A DNA stretch of 64,000 nucleotides from Atrina japonica (GCA_030159075.1 BROG01000458.1:62001-126000), one strand, 5' to 3'; positions 15,601-24,535 are shown, counted from the stretch's first letter. Program-made: numbers and translations. Notes: generated by a model not told the origin, from the letters alone.

Positions 15601-16233
15601 TACTTTTAATTACCCTAAAATACACAAAATCTTAACTTTATTAGAAGCTGGGATGATGTTTTGTTTACGGAAATGATGTAGATCGTGCACAATTACAACA
15701 TGCACACAATTAAAACAAGAGGCTGTAGTAGTTTTACCCTCCATTTTGACCTTTTTGTAGTACATTTCAGTACATTTCGGTATTTACCCCTACCCTTAAT
15801 TGGCCTAAAACACAGGCACTCGTTTCTATCAATGGGGTCCTTTAGACGTAATTACCCCCCCCCCCCCCGATTGATAGAAACAAGTGCCAAGTGCCTTAAA
15901 ATGATATATTTTGTGGGAAAATGAACAAGTAATAATTTACGGTGCCTATACGGTAACTTTTGTTGCCGATTCTGTAATTCAGGTGCCGATTCGGTCATTT
16001 GTCATATCGGGTCTCATCAGCTGATTTGGACCGGATATCGGAATAACAGACAATAAATCATGGGTATATTAACGTCAATATCACTGTTTCAACACGTTAT
16101 TACACGGTACTCTCAAAATATATAAAAGTTAAATTTATTTCGAACTGGTAAAAAAATCTTAAAATGCGTAATTCTAAAGCATCAAAATACCTCCAACGTT
16201 AGCAATATCTCCCTCTGTCAGGTCTCCTTCCAT
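91..16233 (-). CDS. GGT7: Glutathione hydrolase 7-like (GGT7-type gamma-glutamyltransferase), N-terminal part, 9 exons
   Basis: Exons in transcription order: 16233-16191, 8647-8476, 7786-7684, 6883-6732, 5717-5594, 5037-4970, 3598-3525, 2147-1945, 193-91. All junctions are AG/GT and every phase joins, giving 347 residues. Residues 1-79 are a hydrophilic cytoplasmic tail. About 80-102 are one hydrophobic anchor (FIIASSV...LSIYF), as in type II membrane GGTs. Then come SGAVASD..., GGNAVDAAV, SSGIGGGGFMLVHD and FREVAP. Arg177 in REVAP corresponds to the gamma-glutamyl carboxylate-binding Arg of human GGT1. Later parts read VGVPGELRGMEAAHKKYG, RPDLADTLQTIANNGADAF and DDLRNYKV. The long tail, the IYFGETQ end of the anchor and GGGGFMLVHD point to GGT7 rather than GGT1/5. 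The family cleaves gamma-glutamyl bonds of glutathione outside the cell; whether GGT7 does so is less settled. The start has A at -3 and G at +4. The small subunit with the catalytic Thr lies beyond the left edge. The last donor (ATG|GTGGGT) is the least certain junction. Confidence 0.93.
505..1000. repeat. Terminal-inverted-repeat element in GGT intron (probable MITE)
   Basis: The left end (AGTAAAACTTTGATGAGTCA) is an imperfect inverse of the right end (TGACTAACCGAAGTGCTACT). AT-rich and noncoding inside. The ends resemble those of the element nested at 10020-10203. Confidence 0.45.
1195..1260 (-). repeat. Fragment of SINE family B
   Basis: AAAATCAGCTAAGGTTCCAG followed by CGAGACTTGAACATACACTG resembles the internal part of the family-B SINE copies in minus orientation (compare 44770-44815). 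It is short and degraded. Confidence 0.4.
1495..1574. repeat. 80-bp MITE with ACCC(A/G)GTTGCACAAC termini
   Basis: ACCCAGTTGCACAAC at the left is the inverse of GTTGTGCAACCGGGT at the right with one mismatch. The core is palindrome-rich (GTTAA motifs). It lies in a GGT intron. Confidence 0.7.
1725..1912. repeat. GACCACC-family dispersed repeat, copy 1
   Basis: Reads CAGTGGTACCTGTCTTGAGA then GACCACCCC..., ending with AGGTTCCACTGTCGTAGTAT. The ends are inverse to each other (CAGTGG-ACCTGTCT against AGACAGGTTCCACTG). Related copies are at 8250-8420, 10710-11040 and 12305-12390. Confidence 0.6.
2378..2626. repeat. hAT-like MITE, copy 1 (CAGGGATTTTCCAC termini)
   Basis: CAGGGATTTTCCAC at 2378 is matched in inverse by GTGGAAAATCCCTG ending at 2626. 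CAGGG termini with a short noncoding interior are typical of non-autonomous hAT elements. The flanks share CAACA on both sides, too short to prove the 8-bp target duplication expected of hAT. Confidence 0.7.
3779..4125. repeat. AGGGGCAT-terminal MITE family, copy 1
   Basis: One of four copies in the window (also 7196-7558, 21790-22145, 61540-61890). Shared core: ACTTAGATTGATATACAA near one side and TTGTTATAGTACATCAAGTA near the other, themselves inverted versions of one another. A short C run (3807-3817) interrupts the left side. Confidence 0.7.
4200..4410 (+). repeat. Dispersed repeat with CAGAAGAGTCCATTG motif, copy 1
   Basis: CACCCCTAA, then GAAGACACAT, then CAGAAGAGTCCATTGTTTTTC, then GATTGATGAGTTAA recurs at 12085-12170 and in inverse at 22150-22250. 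No open frame. Confidence 0.55.
5200..5345. repeat. GACCACC-like repeat (TATAAAGGTCACCTG form)
   Basis: TGTATAAAGGGCACCTGCC and TATAAAGGTCACCTGTGTATAA recur within 80 bases and match the TATAAAGACCACCT units at 7940-8095. Confidence 0.45.
6525..6660. repeat. (GT)n microsatellite with GTGTGACT interruptions
   Basis: GT dinucleotides in two blocks separated by regularly spaced GACTGTGTGT units. Short His/Thr-rich open frames over it are artefacts. Confidence 0.95.
7196..7558. repeat. AGGGGCAT-terminal MITE family, copy 2
   Basis: Best-preserved copy. AAAGGGCATTATCTGTGTTT at the left is matched in inverse by ACACAGCTTATGCCCCTTT at the right, about 360 bp apart. The interior holds the family core with two ATCAAGTACA/TGTACTTGATGTACAA arms. 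Confidence 0.75.
7917..8100. repeat. GACCACC-family repeat (TATAAAGACCACCT units)
   Basis: CAGTAAAACTTGCTTCAGCG then repeated TAAAGACCACCTGG/CCC units and TTTCACTGTATATG at the end. Same style as 5200-5345. Confidence 0.5.
8250..8422. repeat. GACCACC-family dispersed repeat, copy 2
   Basis: TATAGTGAAACCTGTCTTGA...AAGACAGGTTCCACTATACA: terminal inverted repeats of about 20 bases enclosing AAGACCACA units. About 170 bp long. Confidence 0.65.
9900..10330. repeat. hAT-like MITE, copy 2, with a nested element at 10020-10203
   Basis: CAGGGATTTTCCT at 9900 and AGGAAAATCCCTG ending at 10330 are inverse. Inside, ACAGTAGATTCTCATTATG at 10020 and AATGAGATTCCACTGTACT at about 10185 bound a second element of about 180 bp. 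Without it the host copy would be about 250 bp, like copy 1. Confidence 0.7.
10705..11040. repeat. GACCACC-family repeat, copy 3, with an exact 103-bp tandem duplication
   Basis: TATAGTGGAACCTGTTCTTG opens the copy. Bases 10832-10934 and 10935-11037 are, by eye, identical 103-bp units (CCACCTGTCTTGATAGACC... to ...GACAAGGAAAAGGT). Identity between units implies a recent duplication. Confidence 0.75.
11655..11930. repeat. Degenerate relative of the hAT-like MITE
   Basis: Repeated ATTGGGAAAA(A/T)... and CATTGGGAATGGGGCAGAAT then TTTGGCCC parallel the interior of 2378-2626. The CAGGG termini are not recognisable. Confidence 0.45.
12085..12170 (+). repeat. CAGAAGAGTCCATTG dispersed repeat, copy 2
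   Basis: Matches 4200-4410 across CACCCCTAAAGACACATCTG and ACAGAAGAGTCCATTGTTTT, ending at GATTGATGAGTTAA. Confidence 0.55.
12305..12395. repeat. GACCACC-family repeat fragment
   Basis: CAGTGGAAGCTATCTTGACAGACCATCCCATCTGCCACTCTAATGAGG in pieces resembles 1725-1800. The 3' inverted end is degraded. Confidence 0.45.
12590..13085. repeat. 17-bp satellite array (GGAGACCACCTCACTTA)n
   Basis: About 29 units of a 17-bp repeat with variants (CTCACTAAAGATAACAC, TTTAGAGACCACTTC). Some variants form longer sub-blocks that repeat (12690-12770 against 12780-12860). The GAGACCACC core is the same as in the dispersed family, so the array may derive from it. It sits in the large first intron of the GGT gene. 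Confidence 0.9.
13798..14205. repeat. ~400-bp TIR element (GATATGTCGCG family), copy 1
   Basis: The left side TCTAATTAAAAACCCAATTT...CTCCCATTTTGGGG and the right side CGCGACATATCAGAAAATGA share layout with 37991-38416, whose ends are clearly inverted. The body matches too (GACCTCGAAAGTGT, GTGACC, ACCAATGAA). Confidence 0.6.
14621..14776. repeat. 156-bp MITE with GGGCC-TTTTACAAAA termini
   Basis: GGGCCTGTTTTACAAAA at the left is inverse to TTTTGTAAAATGGGCCC at the right; the next bases, GTCGTAAGTCC and GGACTTACGAT, also pair. It contains an ATTGGTC CCAAT box. No coding. Confidence 0.8.
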
Positions 16234-16340
16234 CTTCGTGGATGTTTATGTGAATAGGACAGGGTTATCTCCCCTTTTCCTAAAATCTAAAATTTTACGG
16301 ACAAGTCGTAAAGAATCCGGAATCGAAACATGTAGAGATG
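16234..16340 (-). promoter_or_regulatory. 5' leader and putative promoter of the GGT7-like gene
   Basis: This is the stretch just upstream of the GGT start codon. I see no TATA or CCAAT box. The transcription start cannot be placed from sequence. The call is by position only; an upstream noncoding exon is possible. Confidence 0.3.
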
Positions 16341-16458
16341 GGACTGCATGAAATTCAGTACTCTGGAAACATTGGTAATTTTTTAAAATTTCCCCACAGT
16401 TTATAGTTTGTAGGGCCTAAATTTTTTAGGCCTCATACATAGTTTTTTTGCTTTTGAA

Positions 16459-16720
16459 ACATGAAAAAAAATAAGAAACCAAAAAAAAAAAACAACAAAA
16501 AACAAAACAAAAAACAAAACAAAAAAAAACAAAAAACAAAAAAAAAAAAAAAAAAAACAAAAAAAAAACCAAAAAAAAAAAAAACCCCAAACAAAAAAAA
16601 AAACAAAGAAAATAACAAACAAACAACAAACCAAAAAAAAAAAAAAAAAACCAAAACAAAGAAAATCCAATAACAATAGATAAATAGATAAATAAATAAA
16701 TAAATAAAAAATAAAAACAA
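16459..16720. repeat. Low-complexity A-rich tract with C interruptions, then (AAAT)n
   Basis: About 210 bases of poly-A broken by single C or CC, followed by ATAG/ATAA repeats. Lys/Asn- or Phe-rich frames here are compositional artefacts. Confidence 0.9.
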
Positions 16721-16839
16721 TAACACTTTCAATACAGATGTCAACAGCCTTAGTCGTAGTTTTAAAAATGTTGACGTGTGCTTTTCATGCAAATGCAGAA
16801 GTAAGTCACCATACGGGGCTCGTTATTTATTTATCCGAA

Positions 16840-17000
16840 AGAACCATGACCTTCAGTACTTATTATGCCGAGCGCTTGGTGTAGAAACAGTGACATCCCC
16901 TTTTAAAGTCATGGATTTGACCCGGTACCGGGACCCTAATCCAGGACCTACCGCTTGCGAGTCGCCGGTCGACACCCTACACCTAGACTACACTGAAGAG
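16840..17000 (-). mobile_element. tRNA-derived SINE family A, copy 1 (minus orientation)
   Basis: The inverse of 29970-30150: TATGCCGAGCGCTTGG, AAAGTCATGGAT and CCTACCGCTTGCGAGTCG align in order. The B-box region is degraded. An 83-codon frame reads through it but follows the SINE, not a gene. Confidence 0.65.
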
Positions 17001-17394
17001 GTCACATTTCACAATATGAATAACTGAAAAGTCTGTATTTCGACATTTTTCTCTGTTCATAGGTGATATAGCCATAGGCGTAGGAACCCTATGGGTTGCG
17101 GGGGATCTCTTTTCACATAAAACAAAATTCGTATATTATCAACGCGTAAGCAAATTGTTTCAAATGCATTCGAAGGCCTATATGATAAATTATTTGCCCC
17201 CGACACTTTTGATTTCTGTCTGTGTACTATAATTTATTACAAATGTGGTTGAAAATCCTGAACATCGCTACCACTATTGTAATAAGTTTTACAATGTGAA
17301 CGTTATTACAATATTGGTTGCAACATACCTGTAGACATTTTCAGTTTCTTACAAATCCAAAATTAGAAAGTGACACAAACCATAAGGTAAACAC

Positions 17395-19480
17395 GACAAC
17401 CCGCCGAACGTCGCCTTCTCGCCTTGTTTAAAACGCGTAAAACGGTCAAACTTCGCCTTTTCGCTTTGTAAAATAAACGCGAAAACCCGCCAAACGTCGC
17501 CTTTTCGCCTTGTATAAAACGCGACAACCCGCCAGACTTCGCCTTGTAAAATAAACGCGACAACCAGCCAAACTTCGCCTTTTTGGCTTGTTTAAAACGC
17601 GAAAACCCACCGAACGTCGCCTTCCGGAATGACATGCGTATACAAAACAGAAATCCAAAGTACAGCATGGGAACAAATGTCTTTCCTTTTTCCATCATTC
17701 CTTCTTTGTTTTATTTAAAACCAACACTCTTAAATGTTCATATTATCCACAAATCTAAGTAGAAACTAAATAAAAATATTTTTATCTGTGGGAAATTTAA
17801 TTCATATTTTTAATTTATTCTAAAATATAAATAACTACTCTGCATATTTTGAATATACATTGATTTTTTGAGAGACAAAATTTTATTACATGAACAGAGA
17901 TGAGTAGATATAAAGAACAAGTAAAGAAATTAAAAATTTTCTGTATGTCTAAAACCTAAATATTCCCATAAAAAATTCAAGTAAATTTAAAATGTATGCA
18001 CTTTATAATATGTATTTATTTAACTATAATTCTGTAAAATGTTGTGAAATTCTGTTCAGATTTTATGATAATAACACCGCTAAAATGCATATCACATACA
18101 TTGTATATATACATGTATATGCATTTTAATATTTTAAATTCATACAAATTCATGAAAATGAGATTTGACACATTTAATTGAAAATACGAATCTGTAAACA
18201 AATATAATACAGTTCAAATATATACAGTGTATCGGCAAGTTCAGTGAAATTTTTTAGTCTTTAATTAACTCCGACTTTAGACATAAATGATGTAAAATCA
18301 TTGGGTGATAAAAAGTAAATCTTATATGTCAACTTCAGGTAACGGCTAAGACACAGGGTATTTACTACTATTATTCGCGAAGCATAAGCATTAATTTACA
18401 TGCCTGAAGTTGGACATAAGTTATGTATATATTTTGTGAACTGTTCAGATTCAGACTTCAGAATGTGATGCTGTGTATGTGTATATGATTTAATAAAATA
18501 TTGAAAATGGACACAAGCGAGTTGTAAATTAATTCCCCACATGTAACCGACGAACTTACTGGATATACTTTTATAAACATTAAAAAAATTTAGGTTTTGT
18601 ATAAAACAACGAAGAAAATGATGAAAAAAGGAAAGACTTTTGTCACCATGCTGTACTTTGGATTTCTGTTTTGTATACACATGTCATTCCGGTAGGCGAA
18701 AAGGCGAAGTTTGGCGGTTTGTCGCGTTTTAAACAAGGCGAAAAGGCGAAGTTTGGCGGGTTTTCGAGTTTATTTTACAAGGCGAAAAGGCGAAGTATGG
18801 CGTGTTGTCGCGTATTAAACAAGGCGAAGTTTGGCGGGTTTTCGCCTTTATTTCACAAGGCGAAAAAGCGAAGTTTGGCAGGTTGTTGCGTTTTAAACAA
18901 GGCGAAAAGGCGAAGTTTGGCGGGTTTTCGCATTTATTTTACAAGGCGAAAAGGCGAAGTTTGGCGGGTTGTCGCGTTTATTTTACAAGGCGAAAAGGCG
19001 AAGTTTGGCGGTTTGTCGCGTTTTAAACAAGGAGAAAAGGCGAAGTTTGGCGGTTTGTCGCGTTTTAAACAAGGCGAAAAGGCCAAGTTTGGTGGGTTTT
19101 CGAGTTTATTTTACAAGGCGAAAAGGCGAAGTATGGCGGGTGGCGAAGTTTGGCGGGTTTTCGCAATTTATTTTACAAGGCGAAAAGGCGAAGTTTGGCG
19201 GGTTTTCGCGTTTTAAACAAGGTGAAAGACGACGTTCGGCGGGTTGTCGCGTTTTAAATAAGGCGAAAAGGCGACGTTCGGCGGGTTTTCGCGTTGGTCA
19301 TAACAACACGAAAAGACGAAAAGGCGACAAAAGTTACGCGGAAAGGCGAGATTTTTAAAAGTTTAACTGAACGGCGCCTTTTCGTGTTAATTTTCTCGCC
19401 TTTTCGCTTTTTCGCGCAGATAATTAAAGGTGACAACCCGCCAAACGGCGGGTTTTCGAGTTAGAAACAACGCGAAAAGG
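17395..19480. mobile_element. Foldback element with GC-rich satellite arms (about 2.1 kb)
   Basis: Left arm 17395-17725 and right arm 18590-19300 are inverted copies. The inner 90 bases (ATGCTGTACTTTGGATTTCT, TTTTGTATAC, CATGTCATTCCGG) are unique sequence; the outer parts are arrays of GCGAAAAGGCGAAGTTTGGC followed by GGGTTGTCGCGTTTTAAACA or a 44-bp variant with TTTATTTTAC. The 860-base centre is AT-rich and noncoding. The right arm has about 13 units, the left about 6. At 19330-19480 the same motif occurs in both orientations, forming a further hairpin. Open frames through the array result from its stop-poor composition. Long inverted arms made of tandem repeats are the hallmark of foldback elements; no transposase is present. 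Confidence 0.75.
17725..18590. other. AT-rich spacer of the foldback element
   Basis: No gene, no recognisable repeat core. A few short stop-bounded frames only. Confidence 0.6.
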
Positions 19481-20029
19481 CGAAATGGGACAAATTAGCC
19501 ACCATAGAAAACCCATAATTTGACAAACCCTCTCTATTTTTAAATAAAAAGTTGGTAAAATAATAAAATTAAATTACCAAAATGTTCACGCCGCGCTATG
19601 CGAAAGCAAATCTATAATCTTCTTTCTCTCTAACTTCAAATCATAGATCCGCTCTCGCTTGTCTGTATATTTTGAATTTTGAAGCTTTTGACTAGCTTTG
19701 TTTTATTTCAGTTTCTCTCTAAAGTGTTTGCCCTACATATCGGTAAAGAAATTTTCATTTGCGTTTTCTAAGCAAATTTATTTGTAAACAAAATTTGCAT
19801 GGTGTAGGATTTTCCATTGTGTTGTTATCAGCTAGAGCTATGAAAATGTAATCATCGATCATGCCCAGTTATTTACACCGAATGAACGCGCCATTTACAC
19901 GTGTACGACCTTTTGGCCCCCTAAAAATACAAAAACAAAACACTTTACACCCACTCTTTGATCCGCCCTGTAATCGAGACCAACAAAGTTTGGTTGAAGG
20001 CTAGTATATACATGTATATAGTTACAGGC

Positions 20030-20125
20030 AGCTCCCTGACGCGTTTTTGAATTTTCCCCGCCAGGGGGCGCCACCAGTGGCGCTGTTGATGACGCCATCA
20101 AAATCCTAGCTTCTGATTGGTCAAA
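20030..20125. repeat. CTCF-motif-bearing MITE relative, copy 1
   Basis: GGCAGCTCCCTGACGCGTTT, CCGCCAGGGGGCGCC, TGATGACGCCATCA and GCTTCTGATTGGTCAA appear in the same order as in 52208-52330. The right terminal inverted repeat is lost. Confidence 0.65.
20058..20072 (+). promoter_or_regulatory. CTCF-like motif
   Basis: CCGCCAGGGGGCGCC fits 14 of 15 positions of the core CTCF consensus CCASYAGRKGGCRSY. Binding is inferred only. Confidence 0.45.
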
Positions 20126-20181
20126 TTGAAAAAAGATGCAAGCATAATAATGAAAAAAAAAAGGAAAAATTCTTAATGTCA

Positions 20182-20960
20182 AGCTAGACAATCAACAGTC
20201 ATATCGACATTCGAATGTAGGAATATATGGCAATATTCCGAATGTCTAGGTAGACAATCAACATTCACCTCAACATTCGAAGATAGGAATATATGACAAG
20301 CATAATAATTAAAAATTCCGAATATCTAGCTAGACAATTAATATAAAAAATCTCAGATATCAAAGTATAAATCAATAGAATGTCCAGGACATAGTCCGGT
20401 AAAAATGGAAAAACACGGACTTCTGGAAACCAAGAGGTGGGATCAGGTGCCATGGAGGAGTAAGCATCCCCTGTCGACCGGTCACACCCGCTGTGAGTCC
20501 ACAGTCAAGTCCAATGAAATACGTGAGGAGTATATCCTCGTCACATTTGGTACAGACGTCTCAACAACCGCCAACGAAAAGGCAACTCAACATTTCACCT
20601 AGTGAAACAGAGTAATCGCAAACAAGACAATTATACCGACCGTAAAATTTGCGGAACGTTGACATTAAACGCGGTTTTCGATAACATTCATCTTGACAAT
20701 CGATGTAAGGACCATATGGCAAGCATAATAATGGACAATTCGAATGTTTAGCTAAACAATCAACATTCATCTCGACATTCGATGATAGGACTATATGGAA
20801 AGCATAGTGTGTAATTAAAAATTGCGAATGTCTAGCTAGATCTAGCTAGACAATCAACATTCACCTCAGCATTCGATGTGAGGATTACATGGCAAGCATG
20901 ATAATAGATAATTCCAAATGTCTAGCTAGACAATCAACATTCATCTCGACATTTCATATG
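20182..20960. repeat. ~67-93-bp satellite (CTAGACAATCAACATTC), interrupted
   Basis: Units read GCTAGACAATCAACATTCA, TCTCGACATTCGATG, AGGAATATATGGCAAGCATA, AATTCCGAATGT. Three units lie at 20182-20390 and three at 20690-20960, split by the insertion at 20393-20685. Spacing varies from 67 to 93 bases. Confidence 0.8.
20393..20685 (+). mobile_element. Inserted dispersed element D, copy 1
   Basis: TCCGGTAAAAATGGAAAAAC, GGTGGGATCAGGTGCCATGG, GTCGACCGGTCACACCCGCT, CAACAACCGCCAACGAAAAG and AAACGCGGTTTTCGAT reappear in inverse at 26785-27002. It splits the satellite around it. It holds a 65-codon frame without recognisable similarity. The other copy lacks about 80 bases near the end. Confidence 0.7.
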
Positions 20961-20969
20961 TCAAATGAT

Positions 20970-21200
20970 ATAAAGATCCCTTCAAAACTTTCGGAGAAAT
21001 AGCGATAACAATCTTTAATTGTCAAAATGCCGTCTGGCAGCCATTTTGTGATCCGACCTGCCTGAAAATGTACACTGCACAACTAGACCTGGAGGAGAAA
21101 CTATATGTCAAATTTCATAAATATCCTTTCAGTACTGTCTGAGAAATAGCGATGATAAGAATTGTTTAAGGGCGGACCACGGAGCATCTGTTGATGGTGA
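20970..21200 (+). repeat. Two-unit repeat with GAGAAATAGCGAT
   Basis: TATAAAGATCCCTTCAAAAC, then GAGAAATAGCGATAACAA, recurs about 140 bases on as ATAAATATCCTTTCAGTACT, then GAGAAATAGCGATGATAA. Ends near GGGCGGACCACGGAGCATCT. Confidence 0.5.
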
Positions 21201-21789
21201 GCTAAAAAGTTCTGAAAAAGACATGAAATAATGATAAGTACACATGTACCAGCAAATTTGTTCAGATACAGTGCCCAAGTAAATAATGGCTTAACCTGAA
21301 TAAATCTATATCTTGTATATAGTGTTCAATCTAGAGCAACATGCCCTATTTTCAACTCCATGCTCTTTTCTTGAATGAAAATGTGCCCCGAAAGGCTTTT
21401 CTTGTATGGTACAAATGTAATGAAATGCAAATAAATCTTATTGTTCAGTGCAATCTTTCCGCTATTTCAAAATTTCAAGACATCATTCTGGTTTTTTTTG
21501 TTACTGTTTTTTAATTCATTGAAAAAATTAGTAAAAATTTCTGTTTCTAAGTAAAAATATCTTTTCTTTAATCATTTTTCAAGGCATTTTAAAGCTTGTT
21601 AGTGGAGAATAAGCACAACTTATAGTGCTGGTGCCCTCAAAATTAAAATATGTGTTAAAAGTTTCCTTTCACACTTTGAAATTGTGTGCCCTTTCCGGAT
21701 TCTAGATTAAACACTAGTGTATTGTTATGGCATTTAATACTGTTCTTTGAAATATTAGTTTTTAAATGGTCATTAGCTGCCTTTTTTCC

Positions 21790-22145
21790 AAATTATTTTT
21801 CTTTTTCACTACTTAGATTGATGTACAGTAACAAAAAAGAAATATATACATGCATAAAAATTCCTAAAACCTATATATTACGAGACAGGTGCTTGGAAAA
21901 ACATAGTTTGGCAATTATTCGTTTGCAAATGATTAATTTAACTTAACTATTTATATATGCATACGACACTGTACCTGACCTTTGTTTCACAAAATATATA
22001 GGAAGATAAGAATTGTTATGCCTGTGTTGACCTTTTAATGACCCTTAAAAACAAATATTTCAAATAACAGTGTTAAATGTCGTAACAATATACTAGTTTT
22101 TAATCTAGAATATTTTGGAAAACATATATTAATGTCCCTTTAAAA
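21790..22145. repeat. AGGGGCAT-terminal MITE family, copy 3
   Basis: ACTACTTAGATTGATGTACA, AAAGAAATATATACATGCAT and GCAAATGATTAATTTAACTT follow the family core; the right half (TTATGCCTGTGTTGACC) is rearranged. Ends near TTAATGTCCCTTT. Confidence 0.6.
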
Positions 22146-22149
22146 GTTA

Positions 22150-22255
22150 ATTGGTTGACAGACCCAATATTTAACCCACCAATTCCTGAAAAACAATGGA
22201 CTCTTCTGTAAATGTAACCCTAAGTGTCGTTAGGGGTGAATGACTTAAGCGAACA
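22150..22255 (-). repeat. CAGAAGAGTCCATTG dispersed repeat, copy 3 (inverse)
   Basis: GAAAAACAATGGACTCTTCT then GTCGTTAGGGGTG is the inverse of 4200-4410. Confidence 0.55.
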
Positions 22256-22904
22256 GATCAACGATTTTTCACATATACATTGGTGGTCACAAGAAGGTAT
22301 AAATCCCTGGGCCTGGTGTTAGTATTAAAATGTCAAGCACCAGAATTTTTTAAAGCTTTTCCAGCATCGCAAATAACAAAAGAACCCGAGGAACATGAGG
22401 TGCAGTGCAATCTGTCAATGTATGACCTTTCGTAACCTATTCACAACAATCAAAATTATTACAGTTTTAGTGAAATATACTGTGAAAAATACCTAAACGT
22501 GTTTCCCAAAGATGATGATGACAGATAATGACCTATTAAACCTTGCAGCTGCAACAGCTTGAATTTTCATATCTGGGATGAATTCATTTAATCAAGTTTC
22601 ATTGAAATGTGTTGATAATCTCTTTGTCCAAAAAGGATGTAAATTTACACAATTAAAGGGTTGGTAACTTTATTGTCTGAAACATTAATTTCATTTTGTA
22701 ATTAACTCTTTAAACACATGATTTCTTTCGTTTAACAATTATTTCCATAAATTCACTTTGCATTTCTCTCATGCCTGGTGTCTGTTGATATATGTTATCA
22801 TGTAGAAAAATTAAAAATGTCGGTGACATGATTGTCTCTTGGTGTATATGAGACATGATAGAATGTGCTTATGTTAATTGTATCAAATACTTGCAGCTTG
22901 ATTT

Positions 22905-23460
22905 GTGGATGACTCAACTCTTCGTTTTCCCTATACTCTGACCTCTTATTTTTATTTTGCCTTTTAACAAAAGGATCAAAACACCTACACCTATCTTTAT
23001 TCTCTTATTATTGGAACGAGAATTATATTTGAACCAAAAACTTTTTTCTAAACTATTTTCTAACATTTTGTTCATTTCTTCTAATTTGAACATGTTTAAT
23101 AAGTTATCCATATCAATTTCTTAAATAGTTTTAATGCCTTTAATTTTTCAGTGGTGTTCTACGCCACACTGAATGATTATTCAGTTATATGGTGGTAACC
23201 AGTTTTTCTTTGTTGGAGGAAGACTCCAGTTTTCGTTTTCCTTATTCTGTGACCGCATTATTATTTGTCCTTTTTTAAAAAAAACACCTGTACCAATTTA
23301 TTTTTTCCTATACATAGTTAATATAAATAAAATGTATCATTATTGGAATAGGAATCCTATTTGAATAAAAAACTATTTTCTAACATTGGTTTCATTTCTT
23401 GTAATTTGAAGTTCTTCATTAAGTTATGCATATTAATTTCCTTAAATGTTTTAATAATGC
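22905..23460. repeat. ~230-bp segment in two direct copies split by a SINE
   Basis: 22920-23135 and 23230-23455 share TTCGTTTTCC, CTCTGACC/CTGTGACC, AAAACACCT, ATTATTGGAA, AACTATTTTCTAACATT and AAGTTAT. The SINE fragment at 23145-23240 lies between them. Confidence 0.6.
23145..23240 (-). mobile_element. SINE family B 3' fragment
   Basis: GTTCTACGCCACACTGAATG then TTATATGGTGGTAACCAG is the inverse of the family-B 3' end (CCACCATATAACTGAAAAAT, TGAGTGTGGCGTT). Confidence 0.65.
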
Positions 23461-23909
23461 TGAGATAATCTGTATCCAACTGTATTGTCTGGAAAGATAA
23501 AGCTTCATACGTTCATTCTTTCAAACATATAATATATGTTTGTTGGATTGACAACTAGAACTGGAACACTTCGGTTTCCTGCTACTGTTTCTACTGACTC
23601 TTGATCTACATGTCTTGGGACCCATTATAAGACATCCTTTATTGGTACATGATATTTCAAATTTTTGTGAAAAAATGGCCTATTTGTCTTAACCCATCAG
23701 TCCCTAAAAACATTCTGTGAAAGAATTTTGCTGAAATTGAATATTTCAAATTTTTTGTATGAATTTTTAAAACTGCAAAAAAAATCGGGGAAAGAGGCAT
23801 GGTTTTTCACACTCTCAACTTGTTATTCAAAACCGCTGTAGGTATTTTGACAAAACTTTAAAGGAAGCAAGTACCCGAGTTTCCCTACCAAGTTTGTGTT
23901 TTATTTTAC

Positions 23910-24535
23910 CAGATCGACTCAGAGGTGGATCCAGGGTGGGGCAAAATAGGTCTCAGGGGGTACCCCGTTTTGAAGAAATGCTTCATGGCTTGAAAAACTA
24001 ATTGCATCTGAGTGATCTACATAGACGTATGATTCAAGTTTGTTAATTTCGTAAAAAATAAATTTTTGACACGTTTCTGACGTCTCTTTAGACTTCCTCA
24101 TTTCCATTCATTTTTATATGATTTCTTTGATTTTCTCCACATTTATTCATTATGATGCATTCATTTGATGTGCTTTACCTGTAATTAGAGAGATAAGTTG
24201 TTTCCTGAAAGAATATTACTGAAATATAATTTGTTGAATGTTTTATGAATTAATTAACTTTGTGGTTTTTTACCAGATAGACTCAGAGGTAGATGCAGCG
24301 TGGGGCAAGATATGTCTCAGAGGGTACCCCTCTTTGAAAACATTCTTCTTCTAAACTACGGCATGAATTGAAAAACTAACTGCATCTGAGTGATTTACAT
24401 GGATGTATAATTCAATTTCGTGTTTTGTTAAAAAAAAAGATAAATAGTTTTGGAATATATCGGAAAATTAATTTTTGACATGTTTTTGACGTCATTTCCG
24501 ACTTTGTCATTTCCATGAATTTTTACGTCTCCTCC
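23910..24535. repeat. ~210-bp segment in two direct copies (23910-24115, 24275-24530)
   Basis: Both carry ACCAGAT(C/A)GACTCAGAGGT, GGGGTACCCC/GAGGGTACCCCT, GCATCTGAGTGAT, AATTTTTGACA and ATTTCCAT. Shared order with about 365-base spacing. A 62-codon minus frame over copy 1 is closed in copy 2, so it is not treated as a gene. Confidence 0.6.

Noticed and set aside
16461..16673. Lys-rich (or Phe-rich on the other strand) frames
   Set aside because: Pure low-complexity A/C tract.
18671..19358. Long open frames with FGGLSRFKQGEKAK-like repeats (up to 181 codons)
   Set aside because: They arise from stop-poor tandem DNA; all forward frames are open, units of 42 and 44 bases shift frame, and the inverse copy at 17.4 kb is open on the other strand.
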